Shown one piece after another: positions 49,497 to 61,672 of a stretch of DNA of 64,000 nt. Numbering within the stretch: position 1 is the first letter of the stretch; every line of letters starts with the position of its first letter. The position numbers and the translations under genes were made by a program. Source of the stretch: Lingula anatina (taxonomy: Eukaryota; Brachiopoda; Lingulata; Lingulida; Lingulidae); contig NW_019775722.1 in NCBI RefSeq assembly GCF_001039355.2, forward strand, positions 120,199 to 184,198, read 5' to 3'. Below the pieces are notes generated by a model. The model was not told where the DNA came from, ran no database searches, and was given only the letters and a program-made list of their open reading frames with translations.

Positions 49497-50685
49497 TTCG
49501 GTTTAAACAGTCCATTATACTCATTATACTCATAATCTATTATCATAATCTTACTTTTGTGAAACATACCCACACAGCAATTCCATTAAGACATTTTTAA
49601 TTAAATCCATAGAAATACCACTGCATTTTAAATATCGAAAAACATTAATCTAATGATTGAAACCAGGTATCACATTGTGGGGTGACTTTACCGTGGGTCA
49701 TTGAGGACAATTTGGTGATTATTAGGTCATGTTGTATTTCAATAATGGTAGAATGTCTGGTAATAGAGTTTCGGACTTTCGGTCATTTTAATTCTGTCAT
49801 GCGACAAATATTGTTCTCATCAAGTTACTTCAGTCAATCGGCACTATGAACTAGTTGATTATTTGTTGTCAATGTGACTGTAAATACAAGGTTTATAAGG
49901 TTACCTGTACCAGCTTCACGCGCAGGACGCTTATAGTATCCAAGACAAAGTGTAGAGGTTTGTTATAGTCTTTTTTGTTGAATATTAGTCTTCTGTACTG
50001 CTACAATTGTGTAAGACTAATTTTGATTTTTTTTTTTTTAGCATTTTTTAAAAATGCTACTTTTTTCGAGTTCATTTCATTACTATTGCGCACATTGACT
50101 CTCATAGTATAGTCATATGGCTCACATTGAAGTTACAGCACAAAACTGTTTTATTATTAACTGGTTTATGCCGCGTGGATACCATGGCAGTAGGGTAGGG
50201 TAAATAATAACTTTAAAAAAATATAGAGAGAAACAGGTGATTATAGAGGCATATCGGTCAAAAAGTCCTTTGTGCTTATGATGTGGCTTATGTCAAGTTT
50301 AGATTATACTCCTTCACATTCATACATGCATATATCATCCGCCACTTTTAATTCTTGCATCCCACAGATAAGTGCCGCTTCATTAGTTACCTGATTGTAT
50401 TATTAATCCGACTTTATTCTATGAGATTTACCCTACCCTAATGACAGTCTGATTTCTTGCTATTTGAAACTATTTTATTGTGTGCTATTTTCACGTTGTG
50501 ATTTCACGTCATTTCCTCTAGTGTATAAATGGTATATTGTTATTATCATTGTTTTCAGCCACACACGTTTTGCCGCCATTGCATGCCAGCTGGTATTTGT
50601 GGATCGTCAGCACAAAGGAAAGAGCAAAATTGTTTACTATTTGCATCATTCAACTAATAATATTTGAGTATAATATTTGAGTATT

Positions 50686-51293
50686 TGCAGCACGACTACT
50701 GACCGCAGCACGACTACTGACCAAAACCCCTCTCAGATCAAACAATTTTATTCGAACTACATTGGCTTCCTGTACGACAGAGAATTGTTTTTAAATTACT
50801 GTTGTTTGTTTTTAAATTCACCAGAGGTGAATTCGAATGCCCCTCATATTTTAACTCGATGCTACATCCAAGTACACCCAGTCTCACCAGGTCTACCAGA
50901 TCCACCTCCACTCCATGTTTTATCAGAAATGATAAAAAAAAAAAAAAAACCTACGGCCACAGGGCATTTTCAATTTCAGCACCAATTTTATGGAATCAAT
51001 TACCCTCACACATTCGGACTATTGATAGTATTGAGGTTTTTAAAAAAGATTTAAAAACATTTTTATTTGCACAGAATTTTAATTAATATTTTCTCATTTT
51101 ATCAGAAAAAAAGTTTTATTGTTCGGACCATTACTATTTTAACCAGCTTTAATTATTTTAATTATTTTTTTTACCTTAGCTTTTATTATATATATAATTA
51201 GTTGTAATCCTGATAATTTTACCTGTAAACAGCACTGAGACGGTAGTGTAGTGCGGTTTTAAGAAATAAATATTATTATTATTATTATTATTA
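50686..51293 (+). mobile_element. CR1/L2-like LINE 3' fragment, copy 2
   Basis: Counterpart of 29958-30555, better preserved: GHRAFSISAPILWNQLPSHI continues into the EVFKKDLKTFLF end. The (ATT)n tail is at 51270-51293. The surrounding intergenic DNA (49502-50685 and 51294-53567) shows no gene. Confidence 0.8.
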
Positions 51294-53567
51294 TAAAGTC
51301 GCTGTTTTGAAACCTGACGGAAATCTAGCTAAATTATTATTATTATTGGTTTTGTTGACATTCTACAACTGTCTAAATTTATAAAGTGTTATATTGTGTG
51401 TAATTATCTCAACATTTTATATTCGGAACGCAAAATCGATTCATTTGTTGTAGAGCGCAACAAGGGTCTAATTTTGAGGAAATCACTTTTGTTTTCGAAA
51501 AAAATGCGTTAGGGATTGGTATGAAAAGTGAAAAAATTAAAAAGTAAAACGAAATCATCGTTGTTTTTATTCAATGAAATGGCCAGATGGTGGAATGGCC
51601 GATCGTTAACCAGCTTAACAATTTGCCGAGCCTTATTTTAGTCAATATTTATGTATTCCCAATAAACAGTTTGTGTTGTACGTGTTGCTTATTTGTTTCT
51701 GTTTTGATTATTTATGATAATATATTCTCAAGTGGATCGCAAGTGTCACTGGTTTTATCCAGCCACGCCATGATTATTATCTGTACTTTACCAGGAAAAG
51801 ATAGCTCTTGAATCTGCTTTTTAATCACCATATAGAAGACGACTTAACTATGCGATTTATCGTATATAGCAAAAAAAAAAAAAAAAAAAAATTATATAGC
51901 CTATTATTTATGTCTAAAGGCCGGACCCAAACTAAACAAACACCCAGAATTGCGCGTTTCAATAACTAATACGAGCTTATGAATTGAGAACACGTAAAGT
52001 TAAGGTGTGATAGGGCTATAGTTCTACATGTATAACCACATTTACAGTAATTTTAGCAGTACATGCATTCTTTTTACGGTATAATCGTATAGAATTCTGC
52101 ACGGATAAATGTTCTCGTATGCTATGAGGTGTCATAAATACATAAATTCCTTTTTTACGGTTTCTAATATCTTAGTTTTTCGATCAATCTCCTTTTATGT
52201 TCTCTTCTTTACAATACATATTTAATCCATTCAATTTAAAAATAATTTTAAACTGTGCATATAACGTTAATCTGAACATGTAATCTTATTTAGAATTTTT
52301 TTTATATATACATTTTCTTTAGGTGTGAGAGAAAAAAGTCAGGGCGGTCATATTTTCTCTATATAAATTAGAAAAATGGTCTCATCCGGACTCGCATTCC
52401 TGGCGATGGGACGCGCATTTTTTAGTAACTGTAGACCCACGTTAAATACCTGTAAAGCTTGTCCCATCTCCGTTTGAAAGTGTCCAAAAGTCACATTTTC
52501 TATATCCAAGCATACTGTAAATCTATTTTCAATTGTCGATTTAGACCCTAAAAACGATTAAACCCATCAAATAAAAGTAATTAAGGTACAAAATGCCGAC
52601 ATTTCCTAGACATTAAAGACATAGTGCTTTTTTTAATAAAATGCTATAAAACATCGAATTTAAGTGAAACAACGTATCAGAAATTGTACACGAGTGGGAA
52701 AATTGCTGAATTTTTTAAAAGGGAAATACGAGTTGGCGGGGAAACACTAAAAGCAACAAAGATCATCAGATATACTAGTAGAACAGTCGTAGCAGCTAGG
52801 AGGTAATTAACTTTCGTGTGCTATAAAGTGGGGTGCATCAGACAATTAGGCTGATTACATTGACTACACTTTTGCAAGGATTCCCTAGAAGTTGGATCGA
52901 GCCATCTGGATCGTCAATGAAGTTGAAGTGATGATGACTGTCAGTAAATAGTATTAAACATTCTTTAAAAAATAGCATTTGCTTACTTTTATTTTACATG
53001 AATATTGTACTTATTTGTAACAGTTTAATTTGACAAAAACAGTTACAAAAGATGTGTAGTAACATCTAAGGAAATTATTCAGGACAATTTTTTTTCAATG
53101 TGTTGATGGAAATTAAAAATTTGAAAATGTTAAAATGTCTAAGTCTGCAATACATTATCACTGTATCAAACATTCTACATAAACAGTCATAATAACATTG
53201 ATAGCCTTCATCCACTGAAATGTTATTGATACTTTTCATAACTTCGTTAAAAAAATAACTCATTACTAAAGAGGAGTCTATACAAAAGTTTTTTTTACCT
53301 AAGAAACATGACATTTAAACCCTTCATGGAAGGACCTCGATCACTTGTCTGACTCATCGACAGAGCTCAAGAAGTTACAACTCTCTTTACGCAAGAGAAA
53401 ATGATCCAACTTATTTCATTACATACACATTGTAATATTTATTTCATTACAAATTTAAAAGGAGCGTCTAGCTTGACTAGGCCATTCCTTGAAACGTTTG
53501 CTGAATATGCACAATCTCTATACGGTCTTTACAAGTTAACAAAAGTTCTTGACTTGTGAATTGCCTA

Positions 53568-55513
53568 TCATGATCTTGAAGGGCTCTTGTCAAGTTTGAT
53601 CTTTTTATTTGAAGGTGACAACTGCTGACTCTGAAATGAAAAAAAAGGTAGGTAAGAAAATGCTCAAATATTTCATGGATTTCTAATTCAAGTATATGCA
53701 ATGCCTACATTAGTCCAAACTTTAGATTTGGTTCTTTAGATTTTTGCACTCTCACGAATCAGTGTTAAAACCAAGTCATGGCCAGGCTTAAATATATGTT
53801 TATCTATGATAAAAACTTCTATCATCCTTGTCCATAAATTTTCAAGTTTTACTTTTTTCACTCTTCTTTTATGTTTCATCAATTTAGTGACCTGCTTAAG
53901 AATATTGGACCTATTTCCAATCCAAAGTGGCCCCTGTCTAAGCACACCCTAAAAACGTACCTTGTTCCATTTTTCCATGGTCTTTTCATACTCCATCTGA
54001 TAGAAGGCGAACACCTCATCACAATCTCTCCGCGCATCGTGTCCTGGCGGGTTGTAGCTGTAGCAGTTGTCTCGAACCAACAACATGTCATCATTCAACT
54101 CGCTGAAGTTTGCATACATTCCAACCTAAAACAAGGACAAATAATTCAGTTCCATTAAACTCGACCTGACTCAAGTTGTCATATAATTCCGTTCCATTTG
54201 TAACAATTACAGTAAAATTTCCAGTGTCTGTCATATCTATATTATCTGATATTCTGTTATCTGATATATAAACAAACATTTAACTTTTATATTATTTTTT
54301 TTTCTAACAATCCTTTGCTTTCATCACCAGTTTTTCTCCCTAATCTTATCTGATATACAAACCAACATTTACCTTTAATATTATTTTTTTTCTAACAACC
54401 CTGTGCTTTTATCTATAGTTTTCCCCCCTATTCTTATCTGATATATAAACAAACATTTAACTTTTATATTATTTTTTTACTAACAGTCTTTTGCCATTAC
54501 CTCCAATTTCCTCCTTATTGTGCTGAAATCCATGGGATTCTTTATAATATCATGGTAACCCGGGGCCTCCGCCTCATCCACTGCAAACAGAAATAGACAC
54601 GGTCATGTAGCCAATTTCAAATACTTTGCTGTTACAAATGCTAAAATTTTTAATTAGGATTTTTATTCAGTCAACAGGTAATATTGAAAATGTTGTCTAC
54701 CGTCAATATTTTGATGTCTATTAAGAGCATCTTCACCAGGGAATGCGTATAACCAGGTGAAAAGCCTCTATCCTGTATTCTCATTACATAACACATATGA
54801 TAAAATTCTTTTCTGATTTACTGTGGCCATATTAAAATATTTATAATTGTCTTATTATAGTAATTGGTTAAATATGTGGCAGACATTTGGACATAATGTA
54901 GACTACAATGCCTGTTAAAAATACTAAATTACTCAAAAAAAAAAAAAACAAAAAAAAACTAATAATCAATTAATTGCTACAATCACATCCAGAAGATGCT
55001 TTAGTTAGTAAGCCTGTTTATTGGCTGCAGATAGATGTTGACTTTACATAAAATAAGGTTCAAACTATTCAGAAACTGGCAGCTCTTGTCTGCTACCTCA
55101 CCAGGAAATTAGCCTTGGCTTAATGTAGATGTTGACATTGAACCAACAGGATTTTGGATTGTAAGAAAAATTCCGGGAGAAAAGACTTGGTGGACTTAAA
55201 CTGAGGGTCTTGGGGAGCAGCTGAAGTAAGATGACAGCCACGAAAAAAAAAACAACAACAAAAGATTTTTGATTAAAATAAATAAATAAATTAATCAATT
55301 AATAAATCACGTCTGATAAAAGTAATACCTGGTCTGGTAAACCAAGATGCTGCGTTGACTTCCCCTTTCTCTCTGTTGGCTCCACGGAATCTAGAAACTC
55401 TCTGAAGCAGTCTGGTGAAAACAAACAAATTTTTTAAAATTTGTTTTATGAGAAATTTTACTAAAGCATATTACCCTTGATGTTTTCACTTGGTGCTTTC
55501 AAAAGAAATCAAT

Positions 55514-55561
<48 letters not shown>

Positions 55562-55892
55562 TGACCAAATGACCAAATCCATCATTTTAAACATTTTTTT
55601 CTAAATGTCCCAGAAGCAGGGATGTCCTGGTCTGGTAAGAAGTGTCCACTGACCCCAAGGCAACTCTGGTCCACCCGCCCACTGTGTGTGGAGGACTGTC
55701 ATCTGGAGCCAGGGGTGCCTTCCTCTTCCTTTTACTGGCCCTAACTGCTGCACTGCTGGCATCATAGAGGTCAGAGCCTGCAAGGTCAAAGGTCACAGTC
55801 ATATAAATGTGTAATCCTTTCTTTCCCTAAAAATATCCCCCCTTAAAATTTCGTTTCATTGTAAAGAATGTTTATAGATATCTTATCAAAAA

Positions 55893-55931
<39 letters not shown>

Positions 55932-56094
55932 AATGAAGACACAACTCTTCTTTTGGTGGAGATATTTCTTACCTGATGAAGAGCCAAAGTAACTGCCCTC
56001 CCCAGCCTCTTCCTCCACCATCTCATACAACTGACCTGTGAGTTCCTCCACACCAAGGGTATCTCCAGCACCTACTGCTGAGACAGGGGTCTGC

Positions 56095-56147
<53 letters not shown>

Positions 56148-59100
56148 AGAGACAAATAGGCCTATGAAAATAATAATGTTTAGACATTATTAAAAACAGG
56201 AAATGACATGGATGTCTGCAATAAAAAAATAAAGAAATAAACATATTTCCAAAAGAAAAATAAGAAATAAGAGAATAAAAATATTCTTCCATATCACATT
56301 ACCAAGTTAATCATGTGATCCAGACCCATTGATGAAGGTTCAAAACCTCATATCTCAAAGGTGGAAAACACTTTCAGCCTATTAAAAATAATTCACTTTT
56401 ATCCCATCTCTACATTAACAGCAAAGCAAAATTCTATTTCACCCAAAAATTCTATTTCACTGTCTCCCCACCTGTACTGTCTGTAGTACATGGATGGTGG
56501 TGGCCCCAGGCTTGCCCTGCACCTGCTGTAGTGGGATGAACTCCGCCTGCCTCCCTATGTCTGAGCCATCCTTCACTTGTAACAGTGTCTGTGGTTGCTG
56601 GAGCTGATCTTGTTGCTGGGGCGACAGCTCTCCCAAACTGACGTCTGCGCTGGATGATTGGCTGGTTTGTGAATAGTCTGAAAAATGTATGTTAAATGGA
56701 AGAGATTAATTTTACTAACGCTTGATGCAGAATTGCATATTGGTGCAAATTTACCCCCTCTGCCAAATGATGTAAGTTATGTTTTCTATGTACAGCATTT
56801 AGTTTGTTTGTGGAGAAAATACTTCTGAAAGTTCTTATAAATTTTGAAATTTTCTGGACAGAAACTTATTTAGGAAAGAAAATATAGCCATTATCTTTTT
56901 GCAACGTAATCCAGTTTTTTAAAAAATTAATCTACATAAAATTTTATTCACTATTTTCTCTTTTTGAAGGTCTTTCCATGTGATGCTATTGAATTAAGTT
57001 TATCAATGCAATGAAATGCAATAAAATACTTAATATTTTTTTATTAATCTTTCCATAATTTTATACAAACCACTGTAGCATATCATGAGACTAGTACTCA
57101 ATACACACCTTGAGATAATTCTGTAGTCTGCGACCCCTGCAGTAAACTATACTGCTCTCCTGTACTGGAGGACAGAATACTCATCAAGGTACTGGCGCTG
57201 ACTTGTGACCCTGAACCCTCTGACAACTGTGAGGACGACACCGGCTGCATTTTTGATGGTGTAAGCCCTGTAACATCCTCTTCCTCTTCGTCAACAAACT
57301 GATATGGGTCGAGATTAATCTCCGCCTGTGCAAGAGCACTGCTGAATATATCCAATGTCTTTTGCTCTTCCACAGTTGTTTGGGGTTTGTCTGGCTTGAT
57401 ATTACTGGCCGTTTGCGAACTTGGCTGTGATTGGTCCTTTGATGAGCTATAAAAGAGGCCCGTTCTGGGGTCCAGCTCACCCTGATATGTTTCTCTGGTC
57501 TGGGCAGGGCCTGTGTGGGGGCGGACATAGCTGACATCACCTGACCTCTGGAGGGAGAAAAAACAGACTAATCAGCAAGCACATATAGAACTCCTTAATT
57601 GTTTTGCTAGGACTGGTAGTGAGACAGAGAGAGTCAAACATGGTGAAAATCCTGAAAGCACTGCTAAAGAACCTACTCAATTCTAGATATTGCAGGCCCT
57701 GCCAAGGTACACAGGTCCAAATGTATTTTAGAAACACACATTGTATTAAGGAAACAAGTGTCTCCAGTCTTGCAGTTTCTTCATGCATGTTGGATCTACC
57801 AACACCTCACTTCCCTGTTGTTTCTCCACATTCAGGGCAGCGGCTTGCAGGTACTCCAACCCTGACGTCTGTGCCGTGGGCTCTTGCTGTGCATTCTGAT
57901 CTACCATTACCTCACCCACCTGTTGTTTCTCCACATCCAGGGCAGCGGCTTGCAGGTACTCCAACCCTGATGTCTGTGCCGCGGGCTCTTGTTGTGCATT
58001 CTGAGCAGCCTGCTGGCTCAATGCTTGTTCTGAAACAAAAATAATTTATGAAGAGGAAGATAATTATCAAAATATTAAGCAGTCAAAAACCTCATAGATC
58101 TTAGGATCATTCAACCTTCTCTGGTGATCTCAAGAACAAGATTGAATATAGTGAGATTAATTATGTGCAAAAAAAAACAAACAAACAAACAAAAAAAAAT
58201 CCTTTCAAAACAGACTAAATGTGATTTGATTTTGCAATGCCATGTCTTATAGGTAAACCCCTGTTTAGCCTCTTTAAAAACAATATACTCTTTTGTCCAA
58301 GATTTAACTGTTAACAGGTTGTCAAACCGTGTTCAACCATTTTAAGACTATTACAATAAGCTACTGTAAAAAAAATAATAAAATAAACTCTCCCTTGTAT
58401 CACCCCATGTATTCAATGAGACAAATTATCCACAGCTGTATCTAGACCAAATCAAGAGAAATTGATCATCTTCTTTGCCCAATCCACTTCATCCTCCTTT
58501 ACTCAGCCATTTTACCCAGTAATAACAGATCCGGTGGACAGCTGTACAAAGTCACGGTATTGAGAAATTGTTCAGTTTCTTAGCCCAAACCTCCACACCC
58601 TCTTCACTTACCCTTTTTACCCTATAACAACTTACCCTTTTTACCCTATAACAACTTACCCCTTTCACCCTTAACAACTTTCCCTTTTTACCTTATTACA
58701 ACTTACCCTTTTCCTCTATCATAACCTACCCAGTGCATAGAGGTCCACAGTCTGTAGCTGTATCTGGCCAATATCCAGAGAGCTGGAGCGTGACTGACTG
58801 CCGTTCTTCATCTCCAACAGTGCCTTAATGGCGGAGGCGTCCTCCATCTGCTGACTCTGTCCCTCGTCGTATTCCACCCACTGGTTCAGTGGCTCCATAC
58901 CTGGGTGGGCATAAAGGATATATGAAGGATAAGTAGGATAAAACTATTGTGTTCATGGACTCTCAGGATAGGAAACAATGGAAAAAGCATGCTGAGGCCT
59001 TTGTCCAACAGTGGAACACTACAGGCTCTAAATGATGATGATGATGATGATGTTCATGGACCTGGGTCAGTATATAGGATAAATGTAGGATAAAAGTACT

Positions 59101-61620
59101 GTGCAATGGTGGGTGTACAGGATAAATGCAGGATACAAGGGATGAAAAATATAACAGAAGGTTAAAAACAGTAAACATTGTCCTTTTTATGAAAAAGCTT
59201 CATCACATCTGTGCATCATTATACTGATAGTTAATCTTGAAGTCTTAGATTAAATCCTNATAAATAAACATATTTCCAAAAGAAAAATAAGAAATAAGAG
59301 AATAAAAATATTCTTCCATATCACATTACCAAGTTAATCATGTGATCCAGACCCATTGATGAAGATTCAAAACCTCATATCTCAAAGGTGGAAAACACTT
59401 TCAGCCTATTAAAAATAATTCACTTTTATCCCATCTCTACAGGAACAGCAAAGCAAAATTCTATTTCACCCAAAAATTCTATTTCACTGTCTCCCCACCT
59501 GTACTGTCTGTAGTACATGGATGGTGGTAGCCCCAGGCTTGCCCTGCACCTGCTGTAGTGGGATGAACTCTGCCTGCCTCCCTATGTCTGAGCCATCCTT
59601 CACTTGTAACAGTGTCTGTGGTTGCTGGAACTGATCTTGTTGCTGGGGCGACAGCTCTCCCAAACTGACGTCTGCGCTGGATGATTGGCTGGTTTGTGAA
59701 TAGTCTGAAAAATATATGTTACTTTTACTAACTCTCGGTGCAGAATTGCATTTTGGTGCAATTTACCCCCTCTGCCAAATGATGTAAGTTATGTTTTCTA
59801 TGTACAGCATTAGTTTGTTTGTGGAGAAAATACTTCTGAAAGTTCTTATAAATTTTGAAATGTTCTGGACAGAAACTTATTACCTCTGCAAGGAGGTTAT
59901 GTTTTCACCCCTGTTTGTCCATCTTTCTGTCTGTTTGTCATCAACATAACTAAGAAAGGTTTGGACCGATTTTGATGAAATTTTCAGGGTAGGTCAGAAA
60001 TGGCTTAACTTAGAAGCGATTAGTTTTTGGTGGTGATCCGGATCAATAATCAATCAATAATCATTAATCAATAATCAAAAAAATATGTTATGGACCGATT
60101 TTTATGAAATTTTCAGGAACTGTCAGGAGTTGGCCAAGGAACAGATGATAAGTTTTTGGTGGTGATCTGGATCAATAATCAATCAATAATCAAAAATATC
60201 GAAAATTTAGGGGTGAAACAGCATTGGATGGAGACTTTGCAGCTTTGGCAGAGGTCTGTGCTCTCTGAGTGCTTTTCTAGTTTAGGAAAGAAATTATAGC
60301 CATTATCTTATTTCAACGGAATCCAGTTTTTTTTCCATTATTCTACATAAAATTTTATTATTTTCTCTTTTTGAAGGTCTGTCCATGTCATGCTATTGAA
60401 TTAAGTTTATCAATGCAATGAAATGCAATAAAATAATTAATATTTTTTTACCAATCTAACTTTAACCTTATTAATCTTTCCATAATTTTATACAAACCAC
60501 CATAGCATATCATGAGACTAATATTCAATACACACCTTGAGATAATTCTGTAGTCTGCGAGCCCTGCAGTAAACTATACTGCTCTCCTGTACTGGAGGAC
60601 AGAATACTCATCAAGGTGCTGGCACTGACTTGTGACCCTGAACCCTCTGATAACTGAGAGGAAGACGCTGGCTGCATTTTTGATGGAGTAAGCCCTGTAA
60701 CGTCCTCCTCCTCCTCGTCAACAAATTGATATGGGTCGAGATTAATCTCCGCCTGTGCCAGAGCACTGCTGAATATATCCAATGTCTTTTGCTCTTCGAC
60801 AGTGGTTTGGGGTTTGTCTGGCTTGATATTACTGGCCGTTTGTGAACTTGACTGTGATTGGTCCTTTGATGAGCTATAAAAGAGGCCCGTTCTGGGGTCC
60901 AGCTCACCCTGATATGTTTCTCGGGTCTGGGCAGGGCCTGTCTGGGGGCGGACATAGCTGACATCACCTGACCTCTGGAGGGAAAAAAAACAGACTAATC
61001 AGCAAGCTCATATTGAACTCCTTAATAGTTTTGCTAGGACTGGTAATGAGACAGAGAATCAAACATGGTGAAAATCCTGAAAGCACTGCTAAAGAACCTA
61101 CTGAATTCTAGATATTGCAGGCCCTGCCAAGCTACACAGGTCCAAGTGTATTTCAAAAACACATACACTGTATTGAGGAAACAAGTGTCTCCAGTCTTGT
61201 AGTTTCTTTATGTCTGAGCTACCATTACCTCATTCACCTGTTGTTTCTCCACATCCAGGGCAGCAGCTTGCATATGTACCCCAGTCCTGACGTCTGTGCC
61301 GCGGGCTTTTGCTGTGCATTCTGATCTACCATTACCTCACTCACCTGTTGTTTCTCCACATCCAGGGCAGCGGCTTGCAGGTACTCCAGTCCTGACGTGT
61401 GTGCCGCGGGCTCTTGCTGTGCATTCTGAGCAGCCTGCTGGCTCAATGCTTGTTCTGAAGCAAAAATAAAAAGCAGGTGTTACGTAGAGGAAGATAATCA
61501 TCCAAATATTAAGCAGTCAAAAACCACATAGATCTTAGGACAATTCAACTTATTCTGATGATCTGAAGAATGAGAATAAATATGGTGAGATAGGTATATG
61601 CACAAAAAATTTAAAAAAAA

Positions 61621-61672
<52 letters not shown>

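Larger units (their letters stand above)
34930..55657. repeat. Segment copy 2 of the roughly 20-kb direct repeat
   Basis: Repeats 15662-34928 from the base after the single N. At its right end it runs without a break into the rest of the bromodomain gene, whereas copy 1 runs without a break into the PR/SET gene on its left. Divergence is a few percent plus transposon presence/absence differences. The blocks 24780-25140 versus 44280-45040 and 20370-20450 versus 39589-40300 align poorly. Confidence 0.9.
56237..59258. repeat. Segment copy A of a 3-kb direct repeat
   Basis: Ends at the single N at 59259 and is repeated at 59263-62353. It contains four bromodomain-gene exons with their introns. 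The left side continues into the 3' exons of the gene. Confidence 0.9.

Noticed and set aside
52624-52806. Sixty-residue open frame (KLYTSGKIAEFFKREIRVGG...), also present at about 31900-32080
   Set aside because: It reads like protein but begins at a non-ATG codon, has no recognisable domain and no convincing splice sites, and both copies are simply haplotypes, so conservation is not evidence. Left uncalled.
15662-55657. True tandem gene duplication producing two sulfotransferases and two somatomedin-B-like genes
   Set aside because: Not impossible (about 3-4 percent protein divergence), but the single-N junctions, the headless bromodomain fragment and the complementary flank continuity fit uncollapsed haplotypes better.
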